From the NCBI RefSeq assembly GCF_023061135.1, contig NZ_JAKGAN010000004.1, positions 186,001 to 250,000 of the forward strand: 64,000 nucleotides of DNA, in the 5' to 3' direction. Under the pieces are notes generated by a model, which did not search any database, was not told where the DNA came from, and saw only the letters and a program-made list of their open reading frames with translations. The DNA is from Chromohalobacter sarecensis. Lineage in GTDB: Bacteria > Pseudomonadota > Gammaproteobacteria > Pseudomonadales > Halomonadaceae. This document shows positions 54,553-63,620 of the stretch, in pieces (position 1 is the first letter of the stretch; the number at the start of each line of letters is the position of its first letter). Position numbers and translations under genes: made by a program.

Positions 54553-56034
54553 ATGGAATCTCTCGCCAGTCTCGTCGCGCCGCTGCACGATGCTATCTAC
54601 GCGGTGATGACCCCCGTCAGCGATTTTATCTGGTCGTATATTCTCGTTTATCTCTTGTTGGGCGCGGGGGTGTTATTCACCGTGCTGACGCGTGGCATGC
54701 AGTTTCGTTTGTTCGGCCACATGGCGCGTGTGACATTCAACAGCCGTGGCGCGGGCGAGGGCGTCAGCGGGTTCCAGGCGTTCGCCACCTCGCTGGCGGC
54801 GCGCGTGGGTACCGGGAATCTGGCCGGCGTGGCTATCGCCTTGTGGATCGGCGGCCCCGGGGCGATCTTCTGGATGTGGATCACTGCGCTGGTCGGGTTC
54901 GCCACCGCGTTCGTCGAGTCGACCCTGGCGCAGGTTTACAAGAAGCGCCATGAGGACGGCGTGTACCGTGGCGGTCCCGCCTACTATATCGAGCGCACGC
55001 TGGGCTGGCGCTGGATGAGCCTGTTGTTCGCCTTCTTCCTGCTGATGGCCTATGGCCTGGCCTTCAACGGTGCCCAAGCGAATACCATCGCCCAGGGCAT
55101 GAACCAGGCCTTCGGTATGCCCAACTGGGTTACCGGGTTGATTCTGGTCGGTGTCGTGGCCGTGGTTATCTATGGCGGGCTCAAGTCCATCGCGCGCACG
55201 GCGGAGAAGATCGTGCCGGTCATGGCCATCGCCTACCTGCTGGTGGCGCTGGTGGTGCTGGCGCTCAATATCACCGCAGTGCCTGAGATGCTGGCGCTGA
55301 TCGTCAAGAGCGCCTTCGGCTATGGCCCGGCGGTGGGCGGTGCGGCCGGCTATGCCATCAAGACGGCGATGGAGAACGGTATCAAGCGTGGTCTGTTTTC
55401 CAACGAGGCGGGTATGGGCTCGGCGCCCAACGCGGCGGCCCAGGCCAACGTCAAGCATCCTGCTGCGCAGGGCCTGGTGCAGTCGTTCGGCGTATTCGTC
55501 GATACCCTGGTCATCTGCAGCTGCACCGCGGTGGTGATCCTGCTTTCTGGCGTCTACGAGACGCTGATGGCCAATTCGCCGGGTCAGGATATCGTCGGCA
55601 TCCAGCTCACTCAGGATGCCATGGCGGATCACTTCGGTGGCTTCGGCGAGATCTTCATCGCCGTGGCGATTCTGCTGTTCGCCTTCACTTCGATCATCGC
55701 CAACTTCTCGTTCGCCACGGTCAATATCGAGTACATGTTCAAGCGCCATGCCAAGGCGGCGGTACAGGTACTGCGTCTTGCCGTGCTGGCCATGGTGATG
55801 ATCGGCTCGGTATCGCAGTTGACCTTCGTGTGGGACTTCGCCGATCTTTCCATGGGACTGATGGCGACCACCAACCTGATCGCGATCCTGATCCTGGCGC
55901 CGATCGCCATGCGCGTTCTCAAGGACTACGAGCGCCAGCGGCGCGAAGGCATCAAGGAGCCGCGCTTCGATCCCAAGATCCTCAAGCGCCCCGAGCAGGT
56001 GGATGACGACGTATGGCCGGCCAAGGATTCTTGA
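54553..56034 (+). CDS. sodium:alanine symporter (AGCS family)
   Basis: A 493-residue transporter with about 11 helices. Family stretches are GEGVSGFQAFATSLAARVGTGNLAGVAIALWIGGPGAIFWMW, EKIVPVMAIAYL and KRGLFSNEAGMGSAPNAAA. Members import alanine or glycine with Na+. The start at ATG 54553 has GGAG nine bases upstream; 54538 is an alternative. The gene ends just before the thiS promoter, so it is transcribed separately. Confidence 0.93.
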   Translation: MESLASLVAPLHDAIYAVMTPVSDFIWSYILVYLLLGAGVLFTVLTRGMQFRLFGHMARVTFNSRGAGEGVSGFQAFATSLAARVGTGNLAGVAIALWIGGPGAIFWMWITALVGFATAFVESTLAQVYKKRHEDGVYRGGPAYYIERTLGWRWMSLLFAFFLLMAYGLAFNGAQANTIAQGMNQAFGMPNWVTGLILVGVVAVVIYGGLKSIARTAEKIVPVMAIAYLLVALVVLALNITAVPEMLALIVKSAFGYGPAVGGAAGYAIKTAMENGIKRGLFSNEAGMGSAPNAAAQANVKHPAAQGLVQSFGVFVDTLVICSCTAVVILLSGVYETLMANSPGQDIVGIQLTQDAMADHFGGFGEIFIAVAILLFAFTSIIANFSFATVNIEYMFKRHAKAAVQVLRLAVLAMVMIGSVSQLTFVWDFADLSMGLMATTNLIAILILAPIAMRVLKDYERQRREGIKEPRFDPKILKRPEQVDDDVWPAKDS

Positions 56035-56090
56035 TCACGGCATTTGGCGTTATAATGGCGGCCTCTCCCCACCTAACGTGAGAGGCCGCC
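56028..56090 (+). promoter_or_regulatory. thiS promoter and SD-sequestering hairpin
   Basis: TTCTTG (56028) and a perfect TATAAT (56051) are 17 bp apart. An 11-bp perfect inverted repeat (arms 56057-56067 and 56080-56090) ends directly at the thiS ATG. The only Shine-Dalgarno, GAGAGG, is in the right arm. Because transcription should begin near 56063, only the inner CTCTC/GAGAG part would pair in RNA, so the dyad may instead be a DNA operator. Confidence 0.6.
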
Positions 56091-56291
56091 ATGCACATTC
56101 AGCTTAACGGCGATCAGCGCGAGCTCGCGTCCCCGCTGACGATCAGCGAGTTGATCGATCAGCTCGCATTGACCGGGCGCCGCATCGCCGTCGAAGTCAA
56201 CGAGGAAATCGTGCCGCGCAGCCAGCATGCCGAGACGCGTCTGTCCCCGGGCGATCGTGTGGAAATCGTGCATGCCATCGGCGGCGGCTGA
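56091..56291 (+). CDS. thiS: sulphur carrier protein ThiS
   Basis: A 66-residue beta-grasp protein ending in the diagnostic Gly-Gly (VEIVHAIGGG). ThiF adenylates this C-terminus and it is then thiocarboxylated. It donates sulphur to ThiG for the thiazole ring of thiamine. The start is fixed by the short length of the family. ThiG follows 80 bp downstream. ThiF and ThiH/ThiO are not in the window. Confidence 0.95.
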   Translation: MHIQLNGDQRELASPLTISELIDQLALTGRRIAVEVNEEIVPRSQHAETRLSPGDRVEIVHAIGGG

Positions 56292-56370
56292 TGTTACTCG
56301 CCTACCGACGCGTGGAGCCGCTTAGTGGCTCGGGCGTGTCGGTGGCTCCCTTTACGCCAGGAGGTTCGTC

Positions 56371-57171
56371 ATGTCCGCTGATCAGCGCCAGGACATTCCA
56401 TTGACCGTCGCCGGTCGCGTCTTCTCGTCACGCCTGCTGGTGGGCACCGGCAAGTACCGTGACTTCGACGAGACCGCCGCCGCCGTCGAGGCGAGCGGTA
56501 CCGAGCTCGTCACCGTAGCGGTGCGTCGCACCAATCTAGGCCAGAATCCCGATGAGCCCAATCTGCTCGACGCCTTGCCGACGAGCCGTTATACGATTCT
56601 GCCCAACACGGCGGGCTGTTATACCGCCAAGGACGCGGTACGGACCTGCAAGCTGGCCCGCGAGCTGCTCGATGGCCATAACCTGGTCAAGCTCGAGGTG
56701 CTGGGTGACGACGGCACGCTCTACCCCAATGTGGTCGAGACCCTCAAGGCCGCCGAGACGCTGGTCAACGACGGCTTCGATGTCATGGTCTACACCAGCG
56801 ACGACCCCATCGTCGCCAAGGAACTTGAGCGCATCGGCTGTTGCGCGGTGATGCCGCTGGGCTCATTGATCGGCTCGGGCCATGGCCTGCTCAACCCGGC
56901 AACGCTTGAGATCATCCTCGAGCATGCCGAGGTGCCGATTCTCGTCGATGCTGGCATCGGCACGCCCTCGGATGCCGCGCTGGCCATGGAGATGGGCTGC
57001 GCTGGCGTGCTGATCAACTCGGCCATTGCCAATGCCCGGCAACCGGTACGCATGGCGCATGCCATGAAGCTGGCGGTGGAGGCAGGGCGCGAGGCGTATC
57101 TTGCCGAACGCATGCCACGCCGGGCATCGGCGAGCCCGTCGTCGCCGTTCGCCGGACGCATCAATGCCTGA
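56371..57171 (+). CDS. thiG: thiazole synthase ThiG
   Basis: A 266-residue TIM-barrel enzyme. The Schiff-base Lys is in [12 protein letters not shown] (near residue 110), and [29 protein letters not shown] and [29 protein letters not shown] segments are conserved. It makes the thiazole phosphate from DXP, dehydroglycine and ThiS thiocarboxylate. AGGAGG is upstream of ATG 56371. It overlaps an in-frame upstream extension of trmB. Confidence 0.97.
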   Translation: MSADQRQDIPLTVAGRVFSSRLLVGTGKYRDFDETAAAVEASGTELVTVAVRRTNLGQNPDEPNLLDALPTSRYTILPNTAGCYTAKDAVRTCKLARELLDGHNLVKLEVLGDDGTLYPNVVETLKAAETLVNDGFDVMVYTSDDPIVAKELERIGCCAVMPLGSLIGSGHGLLNPATLEIILEHAEVPILVDAGIGTPSDAALAMEMGCAGVLINSAIANARQPVRMAHAMKLAVEAGREAYLAERMPRRASASPSSPFAGRINA

Positions 57172-57229
57172 ACCCTTTAGCGGCCCGCGCGGCCTGCTTC
57201 GCTACCCGATAGACAACGCAGACTTGCCC

Positions 57230-57979
57230 ATGAGTGATTCACCATCGTCTTCCCCCGAGAACGCCCCTGAGGCGGGCTCGGCGTCATCCACACGCCCACC
57301 GCGCGGCATCAAGAGCTACGTGCTGCGCGCCGGGCGCATGACCGTTGCCCAGTCGCGGGGGCTCGAGGAGGTCTGGCCGCGTCTGGGGCTGAGCGTGGCC
57401 GATGGCCGTCAGTCGCTGGAGGTGCTGTTTGGTCGCCGCGCTCCTTGCGTCGTGGAAATCGGCTTTGGCATGGGCCAATCGCTGATCGAGCAGGCGAGCA
57501 CGCACCCCGAGACCGACTTCATCGGCATCGAGGTGCACGCGCCGGGTGTCGGCAAGTTGCTCGACGAGGCCGATAAACGCGGCCTGACCAACCTGCGCGT
57601 ATACCGCGAGGATGCCCTGGAAGTACTCGATAAGTGCCTCCCCGAAGCCGGTTTGACGGGGCTGCAGCTATTCTTCCCCGACCCCTGGCCGAAGAAAAAG
57701 CACCACAAGCGGCGCATCGTGCAGCCGGCCTTCGTCGAACAGGTGCGTACGCGTCTGGCGCCTGGCGGGTATCTGCACATGGCGACCGACTGGGAAGCCT
57801 ACGCCGAGCACATGGTCGAGGTCATGGAGGCGGCGCCGGGTTATCGCAATACGGCATCGGCCGAAAGCGCGCCCTACGTGTCGCGCCCGGAATTCCGCCC
57901 GCTGACCAAGTTCGAAAGCCGCGGCGAAAAGCTCGGCCATGGGGTCTGGGACCTGATCTATGCCCGTGAGGATGGCTGA
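57230..57979 (+). CDS. trmB: tRNA (guanine-N7)-methyltransferase TrmB
   Basis: A 249-residue methyltransferase that makes m7G46 in tRNA. The SAM site is [11 protein letters not shown], and [28 protein letters not shown] and [18 protein letters not shown] are hallmark segments. The start is uncertain: ATG 57230 (MSDSP) has a weak SD, while ATG 57164 overlaps thiG and would add 22 residues. Translational coupling with thiG is possible with the longer form. Confidence 0.93.
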   Translation: MSDSPSSSPENAPEAGSASSTRPPRGIKSYVLRAGRMTVAQSRGLEEVWPRLGLSVADGRQSLEVLFGRRAPCVVEIGFGMGQSLIEQASTHPETDFIGIEVHAPGVGKLLDEADKRGLTNLRVYREDALEVLDKCLPEAGLTGLQLFFPDPWPKKKHHKRRIVQPAFVEQVRTRLAPGGYLHMATDWEAYAEHMVEVMEAAPGYRNTASAESAPYVSRPEFRPLTKFESRGEKLGHGVWDLIYAREDG

Positions 57980-58023
57980 GTGCAAGCTGCACGCAGCGCT
58001 TCCATAGAACGCTGATTCCTTCG

Positions 58024-58049
58024 AAAACCGCTGCTTGCAGCGGTTTTTT
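58024..58049 (+). terminator. intrinsic terminator of trmB
   Basis: AAAACCGCTGC-TT-GCAGCGGTTTTTT, an 11-bp stem with a T-run, 45 bp after the trmB stop. It could work in both directions. Confidence 0.93.
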
Positions 58050-58337
58050 CAATTGTGGCTGATCTGAATCACGACACGGTGAGTAAGGCGCTGGCAGAGT
58101 GCCGCCTCTCGGGATTTCTTGGCGGCTTGGCCGGATGCGCGGCATAAAAAAAGCCGCCCGGGTGGGCGGCTTAAAGACCGTGACTAGCTTGATGAGGAGA
58201 TAACCATGGGCAGGAACCTGACATTCGCTGCTTAGGTCAGTGGCGCTTGGCGGCGCCACGGTTGTTAAGGTAAACCATTCTCATTTGAGTCGTCAAGCGT
58301 AACGAGAATATTTTTCAATTAGTGTGCATCGGAAGGC
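58050..58337. other. intergenic region with terminator and mini-ORF
   Basis: This 288-bp region holds the terminator of the AEC gene (58146-58172). It also has a nine-codon reading frame, MGRNLTFAA, at 58206-58235 with a strong AGGAGA ten bases upstream, followed by a small hairpin (58240-58259). Nothing else was recognised. Confidence 0.45.
58146..58172 (-). terminator. terminator of the AEC transporter gene
   Basis: AAGCCGCCC-GGGT-GGGCGGCTT, 9-bp stem; on the minus strand it is followed by a T-run. It is 165 bp beyond the transporter stop. Confidence 0.88.
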
Positions 58338-59252
58338 TTAGCTCGCCAGCGCCATCCATGCCGGTAGCGTCACCATGGCCAGCAGCGTCTGGCCGGTGAT
58401 CAGTGCCGCCATCAGCTCGGCGTCGCCGCCTAGCTGGCGAGCGAGAATATAGGCCGAGGTGGCGGTGGGCAGGGCGGCGAACAGCAGCGCGATGTCGCGA
58501 CTGACTGGGTCGAGCCCGGTGAGCCCGGCCAGCGCCAGCACTACAACGGGCGTGGCGACGAGCTTGAGCGTGGCCGAGTACCAGAATGCGCGCCCGCTGC
58601 CGATAAGGGCGTGTGGGCGTAGCGCCACGCCCACGGCGATCAGCCCTAGCGGCAGGGCGGCACGGCCGACGAGCTCGACGCCACTGCCCAGCCAGCCCGG
58701 TAGACCGATGTCGGTGACATTGAGGGCGATGCCGATGGCGCAGGCCAGGATCAATGGATTACGCAACAGGGCGGCGAGGCTGCGGCCCAGGCTGGAAGGG
58801 CCCAAGGTGCCGGCGGCGATGAAACTGCTCACGCAGAGCACGTTGGCCAGCGGCACCATCAGTGCCACGGCGACCGCCGCCACCGTCGCTCCGGCTTGGC
58901 TATGCAGCGCGGCGGCACCGGCGACCCCCACGTAGGTATTGAAGCGCAGCGTGCCTTGCAGCACCGAGGTGAACGCCGGCGGCGCCAGCGCCAGGCGATG
59001 ACGCGCACACCAGAGGCCCAGCGCGAATAGCGTCATGGTGCCCATCAGTACCACGGCCAGGCGAATGACCGGCACCTGCGCGACATCCGCCGTGGCCAGG
59101 GTCGAGATCAGCATCGCAGGGAACAGCAAAAAGTAGATCAGCCGTTCCATCGCGGGCCAGAAATCCCCTCCGGGAAAACGCTGCCAACCCAGCAGGGCGC
59201 CGAGTAGAATCAGCAAAAACAGAGGGCCCAGGGCCCCAGTGACACTGCTCAT
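58338..59252 (-). CDS. AEC-family (auxin efflux carrier-like) transporter
   Basis: A 304-residue inner-membrane protein with ten hydrophobic helices. Family traits include the N-terminal GPLFLLILLGALLGW, repeated Asn/Gly-containing helix breaks (TSVLQGTLRFNTYVGVAGA; NPLILACAIGIALNV) and the C-terminal PTATSAYILARQLGGDAELMAALITGQT. Bacterial members export or import carboxylates such as malonate or malate. The substrate cannot be inferred. Single-gene unit. Confidence 0.9.
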   Translation of the reverse strand: MSSVTGALGPLFLLILLGALLGWQRFPGGDFWPAMERLIYFLLFPAMLISTLATADVAQVPVIRLAVVLMGTMTLFALGLWCARHRLALAPPAFTSVLQGTLRFNTYVGVAGAAALHSQAGATVAAVAVALMVPLANVLCVSSFIAAGTLGPSSLGRSLAALLRNPLILACAIGIALNVTDIGLPGWLGSGVELVGRAALPLGLIAVGVALRPHALIGSGRAFWYSATLKLVATPVVVLALAGLTGLDPVSRDIALLFAALPTATSAYILARQLGGDAELMAALITGQTLLAMVTLPAWMALAS

Positions 59253-59370
59253 TGTGCCTCCGCTTGCGCAACTTCATGGGCACCGGATACTGACTGCAGC
59301 CAAGCTCGCCGGCACACGAACTGGTAAGCTTAGCGCGATGCCCCTGGGTGATGGGATTCGACCTAACGAT

Positions 59371-59862
59371 ATGCAACACCATGATGAAGACCCGGTAAGA
59401 TCGCCGCTGCTCAATCTACTGACGCTAGTAACGCTGGTGACGGTGCTGGTGGCGGCGGGTTACCTCGCCGATTACTACCTGCGCGATTCGCGGGAGGATG
59501 TCACCTGGTACCCCCCACGGATGCATTGCGATCTGCGCGCGGGGGCGTGCCGTACCGATATCGGTTTGAGCGGGACGCTGCGTTTCGAGATGCACGGTGA
59601 CTTTGCCTCGTACGAGCCGTTGACGCTGGATGTGCAGACATCCGGTCTCGACGTGGAGTCGGCGGTGGTTGAGTTCGTCGGACGCGACATGAATATGGGC
59701 CTTACTCGGGTCGAGTTGGAGGCGGTCGGTGATGGCCATTTCCAAGGTGTGGGCGAACTTCGTCCATGCACGGAAACGATCATGCCGTGGCGGGCGCAGG
59801 TGATTCTCGAAACCCCCGAGGGGCACGAGGGGAGCTGGTACGATTTCGATATTCACCGCTAG
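59371..59862 (+). CDS. membrane-anchored FixH/YtkA-like protein
   Basis: A 163-residue protein. One N-terminal helix (about residues 12-35) is followed by a beta-rich outer domain. RDMNMGLTRVELEAVGDGHFQGVGELRPCTETIMPWR has the Met-x-Met-Gly and Cys-x4-Met-x-Trp layout of FixH/YtkA-like proteins, which can bind copper in cytochrome oxidase assembly. Four Cys are present. The start is uncertain (59371 or 59338); both lack a strong SD. Confidence 0.6.
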   Translation: MQHHDEDPVRSPLLNLLTLVTLVTVLVAAGYLADYYLRDSREDVTWYPPRMHCDLRAGACRTDIGLSGTLRFEMHGDFASYEPLTLDVQTSGLDVESAVVEFVGRDMNMGLTRVELEAVGDGHFQGVGELRPCTETIMPWRAQVILETPEGHEGSWYDFDIHR

Positions 59863-60253
59863 GTACGGCACACGAGGCGACATTTGTCCACATTATGACA
59901 ATCGCCCTTACCATGCGACTTGTGGGTAAGCCAACGCTTACTCTGTGCGCGCTTCTAGGTGGCGAATTTTTTTATAAACTTAATTAAAACAATAGCTTGT
60001 CATTTTATTTTGATATGTCGGCGTGTCTTGCTTGACTGCGCGCGAGCGTCATGCAAGGTCGCTACGGGCTCAGGAAAGCCAGTTTTCACCGTCAAGCCAC
60101 AGACGCTCCACAAAACTATCCACAGGCAGTGGTTAATCTGGGGGTGTGGAAAACGCCAATATGGGCGTCTGGAAAGAAGGCTCTACGGGACAGGCGAAGG
60201 TCATACGGAGGGAGAGGCTAGACGCCTTATTGGGCGCCTAGCGTGACACGCGC
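59863..60253. other. AT-rich intergenic region with DnaA-box-like sequences
   Basis: No credible gene. Four nonamers each differ at one base from the DnaA box TTATCCACA: TTGTCCACA (59884), TGTGGGTAA (59921, reverse), CTATCCACA (60116) and TGTGGAAAA (60145, reverse). An AT-rich block of about 50 bp lies between them (59964-60013). It resembles a replication-origin or DnaA-titration region, but no dnaA, gidA or other origin gene is adjacent. Confidence 0.45.
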
Positions 60254-60967
60254 TTACTCGTCGGCTGACGCCTCTTGGTCGTCGGCTTCGATACCCAATA
60301 ACTCGATCTTGAAGGTGAGTGCCTGGTTGGGGCCGATCGGACCACCGGTGCCGCCCTGGCCGTAGGCGAGATCGGCGGGTACGTAAAGCATCCAGGTATC
60401 GCCGACCTGCATCTTCTGCAGTGCTTCCTGCCAACCCTCGATGACCTGGCCGACCTGGAAGGTGATGGGTTCGCCGCGCTCGTAGGAGCTATCGAACACG
60501 GTACCGTCAGGCAGCTTGCCCTCGTAGTTGACCTTCACGGTATCGTCGGCGCTGGGTGTTTCACCGTCGCCGGATTCGAGCACCTTGTATTGCAGCCCTG
60601 AGTCGGTGACTTTCACACCGTCTTTCTTGGCATTCTCTTCAAGGAACGCCTCGCTGGCCTTACGGTTCTTTTCGGCTGATTGCGCCTTTTCCTTCTGCTG
60701 CTGAGCCGCTTTCTGCTTCTGGAAGTCAGAGAGCGTGGTGGCGATCTCGTCATCGCTCATCTGCAAGTCATCGCCGGCGTAAACGTCCTTGACCGCTTGG
60801 GTGAAGGCGTCGGTATCGAGATCCGAGATGTCCTGCTTAATGCTCTGGCCGAGGGTCGCACCAATGCTGTAGCTGAGCTTGGCTTCGTCGCTTTGCGGGG
60901 CGGCCATGGCCAGCAGCGGCGTCGCTACGAGGCCGCCGAACGCCACAGCCGTCATCAAACGTTTCAT
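60254..60967 (-). CDS. FKBP-type peptidyl-prolyl isomerase (FkpA/Mip family)
   Basis: A 237-residue periplasmic PPIase. The signal peptide is cleaved near AMAA-PQ. An N-terminal dimerisation domain (about 30-120) with a charged, Gln/Lys-rich long helix is followed by the FKBP domain (about 130-225; KVNYEGKLPDGTVFDSSYERGEP, VIEGWQEALQKMQVGDTWMLYVPADLAYG). It assists folding of exported proteins. Acidic C-terminal tail. Confidence 0.94.
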   Translation of the reverse strand: MKRLMTAVAFGGLVATPLLAMAAPQSDEAKLSYSIGATLGQSIKQDISDLDTDAFTQAVKDVYAGDDLQMSDDEIATTLSDFQKQKAAQQQKEKAQSAEKNRKASEAFLEENAKKDGVKVTDSGLQYKVLESGDGETPSADDTVKVNYEGKLPDGTVFDSSYERGEPITFQVGQVIEGWQEALQKMQVGDTWMLYVPADLAYGQGGTGGPIGPNQALTFKIELLGIEADDQEASADE

Positions 60968-61111
60968 GAAAACTCCTTAACAAGATAAACAAACACCGCG
61001 TCGTGACTGTACCAGCACGCGCGCCATTGCGCACCTGCACGGGGGTGCTGCTTGACATTGCTGCGACTTTGCTCTTCTCTGAATCTACATTGATAAAAAA
61101 GAGGGAACTCT

Positions 61112-62137
61112 ATGCAACTGCGCAATATCGTTCTGAGTATCACGGCGTTGGGCTTGGTCGGTGTCGCTTCCACGGCGTCCGCCGATACCTGGCGTTTCGG
61201 TCTCGAGGAGACCGAAGGTAGCGTGCAGTACGGCTATGCGGAAGAGTTCAAGAAGTTGATCGAGGAAAAAAGCGACGGCGACATCACGGTCGAGTTGCTG
61301 CCGTATGGTTCCTGGGGGTCGAGCTATTCGGCGTTGTATGACGCCATCCAGAGTGGCGCTATCCCGCTCGGCTTCGGCTCAGGCTTCTTGGGCGGTACCG
61401 TCCCGGAAAGTCAGTTGATGAGTCTCAACTTCGTCATGCCCAATGATCAACTCGAGACGGCCGAGATTCTCAACTCTGACGACTTCCTCAAGAGTGATGC
61501 GTGGCAGGACTCGTTCCGCGAACGTGGGCTGGTGCCGCTGGCGGCCTTGCCTGAAGGGTATCAGGTCTGGACGACCAACAAGGAGGTCCGCACGCCGGAG
61601 GATATGGACAACCTCCAGATCCGGGTCATGGATAACAGCCTGCTACGTTCGACCTATGAGGCCTATGGCGCCTCGCCCATCACCATTGCTTACGGCGAGC
61701 TCTACAGTGCCCTGCAGCAAGGCCAGGCAGAGGGTAATATCCAGCCGGTCTTCGCCCATGAGAACATGGGCTTCTATGAAGTGCAGGACTACATGATCTT
61801 TGCCGATCAGTCGCAGTTCATCGCCAACTTCATCGGTAACGAGGAGTGGTACGACGACCTGTCCGACGATCAGCGCGAGATGCTCGAGTCCACGCTCGAC
61901 GAGATGGTTCAGAAGGGTCACGACATCCAGACCCAGTTCAACTCCGAACGTCTCGATACCATCAAGGAAAAAAGCGATATCAACATCGTCCACTTGGATG
62001 AGGCCGAGCGTGATGCCTTCCGTAAGCTGGCCGAGCCGGTGCGTCAGACCTACGTCGATATGGTCGGCGAACGTGGTCAGAAAGCGCTGGACATCGTGCT
62101 GGATCATGTCGATCAGTCGGATGACAAGGCGGAGTAA
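61112..62137 (+). CDS. TRAP transporter solute-binding protein (DctP family)
   Basis: A 341-residue periplasmic protein. A signal peptide ending ASA-DT is followed by a DctP domain with the arginine segment LQIRVMDNSLLRSTYEAYGASP, in which Arg would bind the ligand carboxylate. It is acidic, as expected for a halophile. Membrane subunits are convergent rather than in the same operon, which is unusual for TRAP systems. The start is ATG 61112 after GAGGGAACTCT. Confidence 0.93.
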   Translation: MQLRNIVLSITALGLVGVASTASADTWRFGLEETEGSVQYGYAEEFKKLIEEKSDGDITVELLPYGSWGSSYSALYDAIQSGAIPLGFGSGFLGGTVPESQLMSLNFVMPNDQLETAEILNSDDFLKSDAWQDSFRERGLVPLAALPEGYQVWTTNKEVRTPEDMDNLQIRVMDNSLLRSTYEAYGASPITIAYGELYSALQQGQAEGNIQPVFAHENMGFYEVQDYMIFADQSQFIANFIGNEEWYDDLSDDQREMLESTLDEMVQKGHDIQTQFNSERLDTIKEKSDINIVHLDEAERDAFRKLAEPVRQTYVDMVGERGQKALDIVLDHVDQSDDKAE

Positions 62138-62178
62138 GCCTGACGGTCAGTATCTAAAGTACTGCGATACCGCCATGC

Positions 62179-62214
62179 AAAACCCCGGAAGCGTTGAGCT
62201 TCCGGGGTTTTTAT
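62179..62214 (+). terminator. terminator of dctP
   Basis: AAAACCCCGGAAGC and GCTTCCGGGGTTTT form a 14-bp stem with a GTTGA loop, followed by T. It is 41 bp after the dctP stop. Confidence 0.93.
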
Positions 62215-62254
62215 ATGTCTGGCGGAGGGTGGTGAGGTAGGATGCTCCTCCACG

Positions 62255-62283
62255 CCGTGCCGACCCGACGAGGGTCGGCACGG
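62255..62283. terminator. GC-rich hairpin beyond the dctM stop
   Basis: CCGTGCCGACCC and GGGTCGGCACGG make a 12-bp perfect stem with a GACGA loop, six bases from the dctM stop on the minus strand. No T-run. Confidence 0.6.
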
Positions 62284-62289
62284 CTGCGC

Positions 62290-63573
62290 TCAGTCGCCGC
62301 CGAGCGAAGGTAGCAGCAGCGATATCTGCGGGAACGTGATCAAGATGATCGTGGCCAATACCAGTATGGCGATGAACGGGGGCGTGCCGCGAATCACTTC
62401 CATATAAGGCCGGCGGAATACCGCGATGGCGGTGAAGATATCGCAGCCGAACGGTGGCGTGGCCGAGCCGATGGCCGCCTGCAGGGTGACGATCACGCCG
62501 ACATGCACCGGGTCCAATCCGGTGGATTCGACCAGTGGCTTGAAGATCGGCACCAGAATCAGAATGACCACGATGGGGTCGACGAACATGCAGCCTACGA
62601 AGAAGGCCGCAGCGATCAACAGCAATGCCAGGAACTGGTTGTCACCGATACCTTCGATGACGGGGCCGAGGATCTGCTCCGGCACGCCTGCGGTGCCCAG
62701 AGTCTGCGAAAATGCCGCGCCGATGGCGACTAGAATGAAGACCACGGCGGTGATCATGCCGGTGGAAAGCGCCAGACTGCCGAGATCGCGGATCGATACC
62801 TGACGGTAGATCACCACTTCGAGAATAAAGGCATAGGCCACCGCGACCGCCGAGGCCTCGACGGCGCTGAAGAAGCCGCCGTAGATACCGCCGACCACCA
62901 GCACCGGGAACCCCATCGGCAGAATGACTCGGCGAACCGCCTTGAAGCGTTCCGCCCAGGTGGCGCGTGGCTCGGGCTCGATGCCTTTCAGGCGCGCGCC
63001 GATATAGCAGTACACGGCAAACATGGCCAGGATCAGAATGCCGGGGAGAATGCCGGCGAGGAACAAGTCGCCGATCGAGGTTTTCATGACCACGCCATAG
63101 ACGATGAAACCGATGCTGGGCGGAATCAGCAGCGCGATATCGCTGGCGTTGATGATCAGGGCCAGAGCGAAACTGTCAGGGTAGCCCCGCGCCAAGAGAC
63201 GCGGACGCATCGGCCCGCCCATGGCGACCACGGTGGCCTGCGTCGAGCCCGAGACGGCCCCGAACAAGGCGCACGAGGCGGCGGTGGTGATCGGCAACCC
63301 CCCACGGACATGGCGGGTGAAGACATCGACGACATCGAGCAGGCGGTTGGCGGTATGGCCTTTGGTCAGGATGTCGGCGGCGAAGATGAACATGGGCACG
63401 GCGGCCAGTACCCAACTGCCGATGCCATTGATCATCCAGCTTACGGCCTGGTCGGGCCCGAAAAACGTCATGTCCGTGAACATCATGAAAAGCGTGCCCG
63501 CCGCCAGGGGAACCATCATCGGGAATCCGAGTAGCAGCAGCACCAGCATGATCACGGCTAGCCAAGTTAGCAT
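62290..63573 (-). CDS. dctM: TRAP transporter large membrane subunit (DctM)
   Basis: A 427-residue membrane protein with about 12 helices. VSGSTQATVVAMGG, LIINASDIALLIPPSIGFIVYGVVMKTSIGDLFLAGILPG and LQAAIGSATPPFGCDIFTA are standard DctM segments. It forms the elevator-type transport channel. It lies 47 bp after the small-subunit gene. The likely partner is the convergent DctP. Confidence 0.95.
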   Translation of the reverse strand: MLTWLAVIMLVLLLLGFPMMVPLAAGTLFMMFTDMTFFGPDQAVSWMINGIGSWVLAAVPMFIFAADILTKGHTANRLLDVVDVFTRHVRGGLPITTAASCALFGAVSGSTQATVVAMGGPMRPRLLARGYPDSFALALIINASDIALLIPPSIGFIVYGVVMKTSIGDLFLAGILPGILILAMFAVYCYIGARLKGIEPEPRATWAERFKAVRRVILPMGFPVLVVGGIYGGFFSAVEASAVAVAYAFILEVVIYRQVSIRDLGSLALSTGMITAVVFILVAIGAAFSQTLGTAGVPEQILGPVIEGIGDNQFLALLLIAAAFFVGCMFVDPIVVILILVPIFKPLVESTGLDPVHVGVIVTLQAAIGSATPPFGCDIFTAIAVFRRPYMEVIRGTPPFIAILVLATIILITFPQISLLLPSLGGD

Positions 63574-63620
63574 TATTTTACGTCCTCGCGTTGATGGCGG
63601 TCGTGTTGCGGAGAGGCAGT

